64,000 bases of DNA from Haloferax litoreum (GTDB lineage: Archaea; Halobacteriota; Halobacteria; Halobacteriales; Haloferacaceae), in NCBI RefSeq assembly GCF_009674605.1, contig NZ_WKJO01000001.1, positions 1,364,001-1,428,000 on the forward strand. Reading direction: 5' to 3'. The notes under the pieces are model-generated. The model was not told where the DNA came from. It saw only the letters and a list, made by a program, of their open reading frames with translations, and searched no databases. This document shows, piece after piece, positions 52,494-61,463 of the stretch; the stretch's first letter is position 1; each line of letters opens with the position of its first letter. A program made the position numbers and the translations under genes.

Positions 52494-53010
52494 CGTGGTC
52501 CTCCGTCTGTTCGGTTCTGTCGAGTCGCTCGGTCACGTTGCGTGGTGTGGACCGCGACGCCAACGACCAGGTCTCGACGTTGACGCGCCAGTCTCGGACG
52601 AGTCTCCCGAGTACCCACAGGCCAGCGAGGAACGAGACGGCGTACATGTAGGTGTAGTTCCCCGGTGGGACGGTGTAGGCGTTCAGCGCGCGTACCGTGT
52701 GGTCCGGTTCGACGACGCCGTAGACTGCGAGGCGTTCGGCCTCGTGGGCGTCGACGTCAGTGTCTGTGACTCGGAGTTCGGTCGCTCCGCCCCCGGTGAC
52801 GATGGTGAGGGGGTCTGTGTCGGTGACGACGCCGGTGAGACTGGTTCGCTCGCCGACCCACGCGTCGTAGTCGCTTCCCAGATGCACCGACTCTGGATAC
52901 GCACCGACTGCTGGGTCCGGTGTGAGCGACCCGAACCACACCACGAACCCGAAGAGACACCCAAGGAGGACCAGGAGGGCGAGGGCGCGTCGGCGTTGGG
53001 TGGTTGGCAT
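52486..53010 (-). CDS. Membrane protein with OB-like extracellular domain (174 aa)
   Basis: From ATG 53010 (MPTTQRRRALALLVLLGCLFGFVVW) the protein has an N-terminal helix and a second near 125-145 (YTYMYAVSFLAGLWVLG). Between them lies a beta-domain, TSLTGVVTDTDPLTIVTGGGATELRVTDTDVD, which looks OB-fold-like. It is coupled to the YdjM-type gene by an 8-base overlap. Function unknown. Confidence 0.75.
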   Translation of the reverse strand: MPTTQRRRALALLVLLGCLFGFVVWFGSLTPDPAVGAYPESVHLGSDYDAWVGERTSLTGVVTDTDPLTIVTGGGATELRVTDTDVDAHEAERLAVYGVVEPDHTVRALNAYTVPPGNYTYMYAVSFLAGLWVLGRLVRDWRVNVETWSLASRSTPRNVTERLDRTEQTEDHDA

Positions 53011-53566
53011 TGCGCTTGGGTACGACGTGGAGTGACTAAGCGTTCCCGACAGGTTCGTCGTTGTTGACTCGCTCTCCGGCACGTATTTGTCACTTTAGTC
53101 AGAACTCAGTCGACACGACTGGATTTCACAGGAGACTACGACGTGAGTTCGTGCTTCGGGCACAGCCCACTTGAAAGCCAAGGTGACGGTCGCCCCGTCT
53201 ACAGTCGTAGGTCTCATTTCGAGCAGAAGGTCTGGCTGACATCCTTCATAAATTCACATATCATACAATACTCTATGTTGCTCAGGATTCGGACTCCAAA
53301 CAGAATTTAAGAAATAAACATAGTTCGCCCAAATAAAAATAATGCAGTAAGGCAATCCGCCCAATATTTTGGCTACAAAACATGTATGTAAAATGGTTGT
53401 TCGACGAATCTCAGAAATGTGGCTGTAATTTTGCGGTCTCTATTGAAACGATGGTCTCAAATTCACTGGCTTACGGTATAAATTCATGTCTCAACTTTAT
53501 CAGCTCTGATAGTTATCAAGTAATGCTTACAACACCCCACACCGAACGAGTGAGCGTACCGACAGA
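53011..53566. other. A+T-rich region upstream of rdfA
   Basis: The right half (53240-53540) is notably A+T-rich (AATTTAAGAAATAAACATAG). A short frame at 53382-53630 is Ser/Cys/Thr-rich and overlaps rdfA; it is not accepted as a gene. The region may hold a regulated promoter for rdfA-sph. Confidence 0.45.
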
Positions 53567-54223
53567 ATGCGAAACTCAGGAAACAAGGTCTCCCGTCGTG
53601 GTGGGCGGGGCCCCAAAATCGAGCGAATAGCCGAGCGTTACGAACTCTCTGGGCTCGGCGACGACCTCGTGGCCGCGTGGTTGGGCGAGGGACGAGAGCA
53701 GCAAAGTCTCCGCGAACTCGAAGAGACGGTCAATAAACGTCTGATTCGGGCAGCCTTGGACCAAGCGGGCGCTCACGTTCTCGACGGAGAACCTGAAAAC
53801 TTCTATCGACTCCTGACGAGCGACGACGTGTCTGCTGGGAGTCGAACGGCGGCGCGAAATAGCCTTCGCGAGAAGGGTGTGGACGTCGACCAACTCGAGG
53901 CGGACATCATATCCTATCAGTCGGTGTACAACTACCTGAAACGACATCGAGACGTTGAGCGCGACTCGACGGACGACGAGACGGCAGTCGAATCCGGGCT
54001 CGACACGATTCGGAAACTCCGTTCTCGCCTCCGAACCGTCACAATCGACGTTATCGACCGGCTAGTCAAGGCGAATCGGGTGTTCATTGGCTCGTACGAA
54101 GTCGACGTGGACATCCGAGTCACCTGTACAGACTGCGAGACACGAATGACACCAACGACGTTGCTCTCTTCCGGGCACTGTAACTGTGAGCACCCCGCAG
54201 ACGACGCCACAGTGGACGAGTAG
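53567..54223 (+). CDS. rdfA: Rod-determining factor RdfA
   Basis: The 218-residue protein begins MRNSGNKVSRRGGRGPKIERIAERYELSGLGDDLVAAWLGE, with helix-rich ERYEL/LREL pattern. A later DSLREKGVDVDQLEADIISYQSVYNYLKRH-like stretch, here NSLREKGVDVDQL, and a C-terminal Cys cluster (CTDCETRM, GHCNC) match RdfA as I recall it. RdfA is needed for rod shape in Haloferax. The partner SMC-like gene follows 29 bases downstream, as in known RdfA loci. Start ATG 53567 is used. Confidence 0.82.
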   Translation: MRNSGNKVSRRGGRGPKIERIAERYELSGLGDDLVAAWLGEGREQQSLRELEETVNKRLIRAALDQAGAHVLDGEPENFYRLLTSDDVSAGSRTAARNSLREKGVDVDQLEADIISYQSVYNYLKRHRDVERDSTDDETAVESGLDTIRKLRSRLRTVTIDVIDRLVKANRVFIGSYEVDVDIRVTCTDCETRMTPTTLLSSGHCNCEHPADDATVDE

Positions 54224-54252
54224 CGACACCTAACCCAAGAATCTACACACGA

Positions 54253-56217
54253 ATGAGCAAATCAGAGGCCCTTCAGGACGCGACTGTTCGAATCGAACGT
54301 ATCGGTGGGATAGACAACAGGGTTGTCTCGCTCTCACCGGGTGTGACCGTCCTCACTGGACGAAACGCGACCAACCGAACCTCGTTCCTTCGCGCCATCA
54401 TGGCAGGATGTGGGAGCGACGCGGCCAGCCTCAAAGGCGACGCAGACGAAGGGTCGGTCGAACTCGAACTCGACGGCCGGACCTTCACGCGCGTTCTCAC
54501 GAGAGAAAATGGCCGCGTCACGGCGAGTGGAACACCCTACCTCCAAGATACGACCACCGCCGACCTGTTTGCGTTCCTACTCGCCTCGAACGAGGCGCGA
54601 CAGGCAGTCGTCACCTCCCGTGACCTCCACGATGTCATCATGCGACCTGTCGATACGGACGCCATCGAGGACGAAATCGACAGTCTACAGTCCGAACGAA
54701 AGCGCGTCGAGCGAGAACTCGACGACCGCTCGTCGCTCGAGGCGGACGAGCGCGCGCTCCAGAAGAAACGCACCGAGTTGGAGACGAAGATAGCGGACCT
54801 CGAAGACGAACGAGACGAACTCGAAGCGCGTATCGAGGACGAAGACCAGACGGTCGAAGACCAGCGTGAGAATCGAGACGAACTGGACCGTGTACTCGAC
54901 GAGTTACAGGACGCGCGCTCCGACCTCGAAACCGTTCGCTTCCGTCTCCAAAGCGAGCGAGAGAGCGTCGAATCACTTCGACAGGAGCGGTCCGAACTGG
55001 AGGACGAACTGGACTCTTTCGAGGTGACCGACATCGACCGTGAGTCAGTTTCGGTGCGCATCGACCAGATTCGCACAGAGATAGAAGACCTCAACACGAC
55101 GATTGCTGACCTCCAGACCGTCGTCCAGTACACAGACGACGTTCTGGACGGCAAAGCAGGCCTCGTGGAAGACTCACTCGGTGGGGGCTCGACTGACGAT
55201 ACGCTCACCGACCAACTCGTTTCGTCGGAGACCATCACCTGTTGGACCTGTGGGACAGACGTCGATCCGGACCAAATCGAGCAGACGACGAACCGACTCC
55301 GTGCCGCCCGAGACGACAAGCGGGAACGGCGTGCCGACCTCCGACGTGAACTCGACGAACTCGAGAGCGACCTTCGGGACGCAGAGAAGTCCAAGCGTCG
55401 TCGCCAGAACCTCCAGCAGAAACTCGACCGTCTCGAAGACGAACTGGAGACGCGAACGGAGCAAATCGACTCGCTGACCGACGAGCGCGACGAACTCACC
55501 GCGCGCGTCGAACAGTTGGAAGCCGAGGCGTCAGCCCTCCGCGGGCAGGCTGAAAGCGACCTCATCGAACTGCACAAAGAACTGAACGAAGTGGAGTTCT
55601 CTCTCGACCGCACGCGTGACGAACTCGCGTCTGTGAACGACGACCTCGAAGCGGTTGCCGAGCAGTTCGACGAACGCGACAAACTCGAAGAGCGCCGTGA
55701 GCAACTGAACGACGACCTCGAAGCGGCGCGCACGCGAATTCAATCACTCACGTCCGCCGCCGTCGAAGCGTTCAACGAGGAGATGGAGACGATTCTCGAC
55801 CTCCTTGACTACGGAAACATCGAGCGCGTCTGGCTCGAACGCGTCGAACGTCGCGTCCGAGAGGGCCGTCGAAAGGTGATGAAGACGCAGTTCGAACTGC
55901 ACATCGTCCGCGAGTCTGACGCGGGGACCGTGTACGAAGACACGATAGACCACCTCTCGGAGAGCGAACGCGAGGTCATCGGCCTCGTCTTCGCACTCGC
56001 AGGCTACCTCGTCCACGAAGTCTACGACGACGTTCCGTTCATGCTCCTCGACTCGCTCGAAGCCATCGACGCCGCACGTATCGCCGCGCTGGTCGACCAC
56101 TTCAAACAGTACCCGACGTTCCTCGTCGCGGCGCTCCTCCCAGAAGACGCACAGGCACTCGATTCGTCCTACGAACGTGTCGCGTGGGGCGACGATGCGT
56201 CCCGGTCCTCGGCGTAA
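54253..56217 (+). CDS. sph: Archaea-specific SMC-related protein (Sph type)
   Basis: The 654-residue protein has an ATPase head split by coiled coils. A Walker A-like GRNATNRTS (36-44) has Arg in place of the usual Lys, and Walker B-like VPFMLLDSLEAID is near residue 600. Long coiled coils carry many DELE/RDEL heptads, and a CWTC zinc-hook-like turn lies near residue 330. This is the Sph type of SMC-related protein, coupled to rdfA. It may act in cell-shape control or chromosome organisation. Confidence 0.88.
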   Translation: MSKSEALQDATVRIERIGGIDNRVVSLSPGVTVLTGRNATNRTSFLRAIMAGCGSDAASLKGDADEGSVELELDGRTFTRVLTRENGRVTASGTPYLQDTTTADLFAFLLASNEARQAVVTSRDLHDVIMRPVDTDAIEDEIDSLQSERKRVERELDDRSSLEADERALQKKRTELETKIADLEDERDELEARIEDEDQTVEDQRENRDELDRVLDELQDARSDLETVRFRLQSERESVESLRQERSELEDELDSFEVTDIDRESVSVRIDQIRTEIEDLNTTIADLQTVVQYTDDVLDGKAGLVEDSLGGGSTDDTLTDQLVSSETITCWTCGTDVDPDQIEQTTNRLRAARDDKRERRADLRRELDELESDLRDAEKSKRRRQNLQQKLDRLEDELETRTEQIDSLTDERDELTARVEQLEAEASALRGQAESDLIELHKELNEVEFSLDRTRDELASVNDDLEAVAEQFDERDKLEERREQLNDDLEAARTRIQSLTSAAVEAFNEEMETILDLLDYGNIERVWLERVERRVREGRRKVMKTQFELHIVRESDAGTVYEDTIDHLSESEREVIGLVFALAGYLVHEVYDDVPFMLLDSLEAIDAARIAALVDHFKQYPTFLVAALLPEDAQALDSSYERVAWGDDASRSSA

Positions 56218-56408
56218 CGTACTCACCGACCGACTTCCTGTTTCTGTGGACTATATCTCGACGGGAGCGACAGCCCTCTGGACTCAATGGCTTCCGATTT
56301 CTTGGCATATACCGGTAGTACGCAAGACATTTAACATGTTGAGAATAAATACATATTGGCCGACATACAGGGGGGCTAACTATTAGCACGATTGCGAAGC
56401 GAAGGCAG

Positions 56409-56705
56409 GTGGACGTAGAACAGACTCGCGTCTGGTACGACTGTGACCGGACGGAAGCAATTTCGGAGGCGATACTCGGCGCGGTGAGCGACCACATGGA
56501 GTGCGACGAGACGGCGTTACCGCCGATCAGTGAATACACCGATGTGGACGCATTGAACACGTTGTTCGGGACGCGACGGCCAGCAGCACCCGCACTCTCG
56601 AGTGGGACACTCGAATTCAAGTACGACGACGTCGTCGTCACGGTTTCGACAATTGGGACCGTCGAAGTCAGGGATGCGGCGGACGCCGAACCGACATCAG
56701 ACTAA
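56409..56705 (+). CDS. HalOD1 output domain protein (98 aa)
   Basis: From GTG 56409 the protein matches the halobacterial output domain 1: AISEAILGAVSDHMECDETALPPISEYTDVDALNTLF, then SGTLEFKYDDVVVTVSTIGTVEV. HalOD1 proteins are thought to be stand-alone signalling output units. Ligand is unknown. It lies just left of the 23-base sequence that also borders the sugar block at 63832. Confidence 0.82.
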   Translation: MDVEQTRVWYDCDRTEAISEAILGAVSDHMECDETALPPISEYTDVDALNTLFGTRRPAAPALSSGTLEFKYDDVVVTVSTIGTVEVRDAADAEPTSD

Positions 56706-56755
56706 CACGGTCTGTCGAGTTCGGTTCTGATACCTCGCGCCAGACAGGGAGAACA

Positions 56756-56778
56756 CGGTTCAGTGCCCGAAAACAACC
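56756..56778. repeat. 23-base sequence bordering the sugar block, left copy
   Basis: CGGTTC-A-GTGCCCGAAAACAACC matches 63832-63854 at 22 of 23 bases, in the same orientation. The right copy lies in the promoter region of the MoaD-like gene. The region between holds the GT2, glmS, GlmU-like, TrmB and SQD1-like genes. A duplication or insertion with flanking direct repeats is possible. Confidence 0.7.
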
Positions 56779-56896
56779 CATACGATGCTGTTTTCAAAAC
56801 TGCTGAAAGTTGTTGTGAAGCTGTTCGATTCGGCTCCCGACGCGACGGTGAGACTGTATTACTCACACAAGAGAACGTCTGGAAATGTAGTAAATT

Positions 56897-57514
56897 TCAT
56901 TTGTCGATGATGTGTCGAAAGAGATGGCATGTCTGTGTTATGTGCTCCCATGCGATGCCACGGGGCTTGTCGACCGACCGAGTCCTAATTGGCACTTCGC
57001 CGATTCGTGCGCCGTGAGAAGCAGCCTCTAAGACAAAGGTGCCACAGGTACAGGCAGTGTCCAATCGGAGTTGGACCGCAAGATCACGACGAAGTGCGCG
57101 GAGTCCAGTGCCGGAGTCCGTCACATCGGCTTTGAGCTGTGTGAGTCGGTTGAGGAACCGTTCTGATGGTCGTGGAATTTCACGACGTGCACCGAGAACC
57201 AAGTCGAACTCGCCCTCACGAATTGGAGAGACAAGTCGAGAGAGCTGCTCAGGTCGGTGTTCACCGTCGGCGTCGTAGGTGACAACGATGTCCGTGGTCG
57301 CTTCCCGGAACCCTCGTTTGAGAGCCTCGATGTAGCCGCGGTTTCGCTCCTGTTCGACAACCTCCGCACCAGAGTCGCGCGCTTCGGTTGCTGTCGCGTC
57401 TGTCGACCCGTCGTCGATGACCAACACGTCGTACTCCTCCGGGATTTCTGCGACCACCTGTCCAATCCGGCCGGCTTCGTTGAACGCCGGAATGATGACT
57501 GTCGTATCATTCAT
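56897..57514 (-). CDS. Family 2 glycosyltransferase (dolichol-phosphate sugar synthase-like)
   Basis: From ATG 57514 (MNDTTVIIPAFNEAGRIGQVV) the 205-residue protein has the GT-A motifs of GT2: VLVIDDGSTDAT, TTDIVVTYDADGEH (DxD-like), and LGARREIPRPSERFLNRL. It lacks the C-terminal transmembrane helices of longer AglD-type enzymes. It would move a sugar from UDP- or GDP-sugar to a dolichol phosphate or a glycan. It is the first gene of the block bordered by the 23-base repeats. Confidence 0.88.
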   Translation of the reverse strand: MNDTTVIIPAFNEAGRIGQVVAEIPEEYDVLVIDDGSTDATATEARDSGAEVVEQERNRGYIEALKRGFREATTDIVVTYDADGEHRPEQLSRLVSPIREGEFDLVLGARREIPRPSERFLNRLTQLKADVTDSGTGLRALRRDLAVQLRLDTACTCGTFVLEAASHGARIGEVPIRTRSVDKPRGIAWEHITQTCHLFRHIIDK

Positions 57515-57601
57515 GATGAAAGATTCGAATACCGCAGCAATGTACGTTCGTAGTATTTCTAACCTGACCAAAATGGACGACCGGGATTATATCGTTCGAG
57601 A

Positions 57602-57895
57602 CTACCGACGTGAGATACCGCACAATCTCGTGCCGTCTCGGCCGGCCGGTACCCAGCCAACACCGTACACGATGAGTGCAACGACGCCCAGGACAATGGT
57701 CAGTTGCAAGTGCGTACCGAGGTACAAGCCCGTCGGTGGCGGGTGATATCTTGAGGGCCACAGCAGCGGATACGACTGCTCCGTGAGCTTCAAGAGGAAA
57801 ACATCCACGACGAGGTGTGGCACGGCACCGGGAGAGAGGTGCGAGAAGACGCGAACCCGTCCAGACGCATAGACGAGCAGCACCCCAGCAACGCG
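57602..57895 (-). pseudogene. C-terminal half of a YdjM-type paralogue
   Basis: The minus strand has VPHLVVDVFLLKL and SYPLLWPSRYHPPPTGLYLG, which match SHLVADAFLLKPTGVSYPLLWP of the intact gene at 52008-52493. The N-terminal half, including the conserved FIPDMAK region, is missing. It is a degraded duplicate, probably not functional. Confidence 0.8.
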
Positions 57896-57997
57896 ACGAT
57901 TCCAGCGAATCGTCGAACTGGTGTGTGTTGCATCACGTCTCACTACGAGACAGTGTACGAATATAACCCCCGCAGTTCCGGGGTCTCTGGAACTCGA

Positions 57998-59797
57998 TTA
58001 TTCGACGGTTACAGACTTCGCGAGGTTACGTGGCTTGTCGATGGGGCGGCCCATCTCGTTGGCAACGTGGTAGGCAAACAGCTGGAGTGCGACGTTGGCG
58101 ACGAGGGGTTCGAGGCGGCCCAGACTTGGGATGTCGATGGTGTGCTTGCAGAAGGACTCTGTCCCATCCGAGGTGGAGAGCCCGATGACCGGTGCACCGC
58201 GTGATTCGACTTCTTTGACGTTGTTGAACGTCTCGTCGGGCGACGCACTCTCGCTGAGGAACGCGAGCACAGGCGTGTTTTTTGTAACGAGTGCGAGAGG
58301 ACCGTGTTTGAGTTCACCCGCGGCGAAGCCCTCAGCGTGGGCGTACGAGATCTCCTTGAGTTTCAGCGCGCTCTCGAGTGCCACCGGGTAAGCCAGTCCA
58401 CGGCCGATGAAGAAGAACGCGTCACTGTCGACGTACTGCTTTGCGAGACGCTTGATGTTGGGTTCGGCGTCGAGAATCGACTGGACGGCGTTCGGGAGTC
58501 GCCGGATGTTCTCGAGGATGTCGGCACCATCGCCCGCCGAGATAGTTCCGCGGAGACGCCCGAGGTATATCGTAAACAAGGCGAGTGCCGTCACCTGTGA
58601 GACGAACGTCTTCGTTGCCGCGACGCCGATTTCGGGACCAGCTTTGATGAACAGCGAATCGTCGACTTCTCGGGTAATGGTACTTCCGACCGTGTTCGTC
58701 ACAGCGAGTGTGGTCATTCCCGGTGCTTTCGCGCGGCGAATTGCCGAGAGAGTATCTGCGGTCTCCCCACTCTGGGTGACCGCGACCACGAGGGTACGTC
58801 GAGAATCGAACCCATCGTACACTTCGTATTCGCTCGCGAGGTCGACGCGGACCGTGAGGTCCACGAGCGGTTCGAGCAGTTCTTTCGCGTACAGGCCGGC
58901 GTGGTAGGAAGTCCCGCAGGCGACGATGTGAATCTCGTCGACCGCCTGGAGGTAGCGCTCGTCGAGGTCGATATCAAGGGAGGCATTTCCAGTCAGTTCG
59001 TCGATGCGGCCGGAGATTGCTTGGCGGAGCGCGTTTGGCTGTTCGTGAATCTCCTTGTGCATATAGTGGTCGTGGCCAGCCTTTCCGGCTGCTGACGCGT
59101 CCCAGTCGACCGTCTGGATCTCACGTTCGACACACTCGCCGTCGTTGAAGACGCTGATGCCATCAGCACTCAGGTGTGCGACGTCACCGTCTTCGAGATA
59201 CGATACTCGACGCGTATACTCGACGAACGCAGTCACGTCGCTCCCGAGATACATCCCGTCGTCGCCGTGGCCGATGACGAGTGGGCTGTCTTGGCGTGCA
59301 GCAACGATTCCTTCGTGGTCGACGTGCGTCGCCGCAATTGCGAAGCTCCCTTCGAGTCGGTCGAGGACGCGCATGGTCGCCGCACGGAGGTCTGCGCCAG
59401 CGGCGATTTCCTCTTCTATGAGGTGCGGGATGACTTCTGTATCAGTCTCGCTTTCGAAGATGTGGCCATCGAGCTCCGCTTTGAGTTCGGTGTAGTTCGA
59501 AATAATACCGTTGTGAACAACGGCCACGTCCCCACTGCAATCGGTGTGCGGGTGCGCGTTTTCGTCGGTCGGTTCTCCGTGAGTCGACCATCGCGTATGG
59601 CCGATTCCGTGGGTGGCATCCGTTTCCGACGGAATGGTCAATCCGTCGATCGTTCCTTCCTGTTTGCGAACTGTGAGTTGCTCTCCAACAAGAGCGATGC
59701 CCGCCGAGTCGTAGCCGCGGTACTCCAAATTCTTCAACCCAGTCGAGAGGATGGATGCGCTCTCGTTTACCCCGATATATCCCGTTATTCCGCACAT
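57998..59797 (-). CDS. glmS: Glutamine-fructose-6-phosphate aminotransferase (isomerizing)
   Basis: The 599-residue protein begins MCGITGYIGVNESAS; Cys2 is the glutaminase nucleophile. RWSTHGEPTDENAHPHTDC and the EYRGYDSAGI stretch belong to the Ntn glutaminase domain. Two SIS domains follow, with CGTSYHAGLYAKELLEP and the C-terminal PRNLAKSVTVE. It makes glucosamine-6-P from fructose-6-P and glutamine, the entry to UDP-GlcNAc. With glmM and the GlmU-like gene in the same window, the pathway is complete to the sugar nucleotide. Confidence 0.96.
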   Translation of the reverse strand: MCGITGYIGVNESASILSTGLKNLEYRGYDSAGIALVGEQLTVRKQEGTIDGLTIPSETDATHGIGHTRWSTHGEPTDENAHPHTDCSGDVAVVHNGIISNYTELKAELDGHIFESETDTEVIPHLIEEEIAAGADLRAATMRVLDRLEGSFAIAATHVDHEGIVAARQDSPLVIGHGDDGMYLGSDVTAFVEYTRRVSYLEDGDVAHLSADGISVFNDGECVEREIQTVDWDASAAGKAGHDHYMHKEIHEQPNALRQAISGRIDELTGNASLDIDLDERYLQAVDEIHIVACGTSYHAGLYAKELLEPLVDLTVRVDLASEYEVYDGFDSRRTLVVAVTQSGETADTLSAIRRAKAPGMTTLAVTNTVGSTITREVDDSLFIKAGPEIGVAATKTFVSQVTALALFTIYLGRLRGTISAGDGADILENIRRLPNAVQSILDAEPNIKRLAKQYVDSDAFFFIGRGLAYPVALESALKLKEISYAHAEGFAAGELKHGPLALVTKNTPVLAFLSESASPDETFNNVKEVESRGAPVIGLSTSDGTESFCKHTIDIPSLGRLEPLVANVALQLFAYHVANEMGRPIDKPRNLAKSVTVE

Positions 59798-59976
59798 GTG
59801 TAGCTTAATTTCCCTATTGGTGACTGCATTCGTCGACCGATTCGCGCTCGTCTTCTATTGGAAATTGCATTCGGTTGAATCCATTTAGTGCTATTGGAAC
59901 AACTAATCTGGAACCGAATATTCATCTCCGTGCTTCGATTCGTGTGCACTGTGTCTTCCTTCCTGAGTCTGTCAGT

Positions 59977-61140
59977 TCATCCTCGGTAGACGTGGGTGTC
60001 GTTAGGGATTCGACCATCGAGGGCCGAGCCGCTTTCGACGCGAACACCGTTTCCAATGAGCGCCCCTGGTTCGACCGTGACGTTCCCTTTCATCGTGACG
60101 TTGTCTCCGATGAGGCCACCGAATTTTATCTCTGTGTACAACTCGTCGTCAACCCGCACGTCGGTCAAGCCACCCTCAATGGAGTTGAGCGGGCCAATCT
60201 GTGACCCTGAACCGATGACACAGTCAGCGACGACCGTTCCAGGCTTGACCACCGTGTCTTCGAGGATGATCGTGTTGGTGAGGACGGTGTTCGCTCCGAT
60301 GGTGACGTTGTCTCCGATTACGACGTCGTGGAAGACGCGTGCCCCCGGTTGGATACGCGTGTGGTCGCCCACGACGGTCGGCTCACCGAGCGTCGCGTCC
60401 TCGCTGACGACCGCTGAACTGGCAATCGTCGAGCCGTTTCTCGCCAGCATCGCACTGTTCACCGAGAGGAGGTCCCACGGCCGCGATATCTCCAGCCACA
60501 TGCCATCGTATCGGACGGCGTGCAACGGTTGCGACTGGATGTACTCTCTGAGCGTATCCGTCAATCTGAGTTCGCCGTAGTGGTCAGTCTGGCGAATCGC
60601 GGCGAATATGTCCGGTCCGAACACGTAGACACCGGCGTTGACGAGACTCGACGTGACTTCGTGCGGTTCGGGTTTCTCCTGGATGTCGGTTATTTCCTCT
60701 CCATCGAGGGTCACAGCACCATATTGGGTCGGGTCTTCGACTTCGGTAATCGCGAGACACGCATCACCCGTCGACTGGTGTTTGTCGATAATTCGAGAGA
60801 GTAACTCCGCGCCGATGATTCGGTCGCCGTTGATGACGATGCAACTGTTGCCAACCTCGTGTTCCGCTTCGAGAAGCGCATCACCAGTCCCACGGGGGTT
60901 GGGTTGCACGACGTACTGGATGTCGACGCCCCAGTCGTCGCCGTTTTCGAAGTAATTCTGGATTCGCTCTCGTTTGTGACCGACGACGAGTACGATTTCG
61001 TCGACCCCCGCCGCCTTGATTGACTCGACGATGTGTTCTAAGAGTGGCTTGTCACCCACCGGGAGCATCCCTTTCGGCCGGGATTGTGTCAGTGGCTGCA
61101 GTCGAGTTCCTTCTCCTGCGGCGAGGATGACGGCTTTCAT
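59977..61140 (-). CDS. glmU: Sugar-1-phosphate nucleotidylyltransferase/acetyltransferase (GlmU-like)
   Basis: The 387-residue protein has an N-terminal nucleotidyltransferase domain: MKAVILAAGEGTRLQPLTQSRPKGMLPVGDKPLLEH, QPNPRGTGDALLEAE, INGDRI, and EKPEPHEVTSSLVNAGVYVF. The C-terminal left-handed hexapeptide domain (ATLGEPTVVGDHTRIQPGARV) is that of an acetyltransferase. Archaeal forms of this bifunctional enzyme acetylate glucosamine-1-P and couple it to UTP. Substrate specificity cannot be fixed by eye; a glucose-1-P thymidylyl type is possible. It lies 179 bases upstream of glmS on the same strand. Confidence 0.88.
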   Translation of the reverse strand: MKAVILAAGEGTRLQPLTQSRPKGMLPVGDKPLLEHIVESIKAAGVDEIVLVVGHKRERIQNYFENGDDWGVDIQYVVQPNPRGTGDALLEAEHEVGNSCIVINGDRIIGAELLSRIIDKHQSTGDACLAITEVEDPTQYGAVTLDGEEITDIQEKPEPHEVTSSLVNAGVYVFGPDIFAAIRQTDHYGELRLTDTLREYIQSQPLHAVRYDGMWLEISRPWDLLSVNSAMLARNGSTIASSAVVSEDATLGEPTVVGDHTRIQPGARVFHDVVIGDNVTIGANTVLTNTIILEDTVVKPGTVVADCVIGSGSQIGPLNSIEGGLTDVRVDDELYTEIKFGGLIGDNVTMKGNVTVEPGALIGNGVRVESGSALDGRIPNDTHVYRG

Positions 61141-61201
61141 TGTCTGGCTGATTCGGGCCGAGTGTCTTTTAACTTGGTACTCGTGTCAGTCGAAGACATC
61201 C

Positions 61202-61357
61202 CTACTGGGTTGGCGATTTCACGGCCTGTTCGTCTCCCGTTTCGTCAGCCACCTCGGATCTGCCTTCACTCAGCTTTTCCCAGATTTCAGTGCAACCAGC
61301 ACCGTCTTCGAGGTCTGCGAGGTGGGCGTCGATGTCGGCGTCATTTTGGTTACTCAT
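61202..61357 (-). CDS. Small acidic protein beside TrmB (51 aa)
   Basis: From ATG 61357 the product is MSNQNDADIDAHLADLEDGA, then GCTEIWEKLSEGRSEVADE. It is acidic and has a GCTEIWE motif seen in my recollection of small haloarchaeal proteins. It is divergent from the TrmB gene with 106 bases between, so it may be regulated by it. Function unknown. Confidence 0.6.
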   Translation of the reverse strand: MSNQNDADIDAHLADLEDGAGCTEIWEKLSEGRSEVADETGDEQAVKSPTQ

Positions 61358-61463
61358 AGTCTGAGTAACTATCCAACCCCGGAGTATTGAAACTTCGCAT
61401 TGGGCCCTCCAAACAAGACTCAGGAATACTAGGAATTAACAGACGTCACACGCACTCTTCGGT

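Noticed and set aside
53382-53630. 82-codon frame upstream of rdfA
   Set aside because: Ser/Cys-rich in A+T-rich DNA, overlaps rdfA in another frame, no domain.
54537-55733. Ser/Arg-rich frame of 398 codons opposite sph
   Set aside because: It mirrors the repeated Glu/Asp-Leu coiled-coil codons of the SMC-like gene; composition is that of an antisense shadow.
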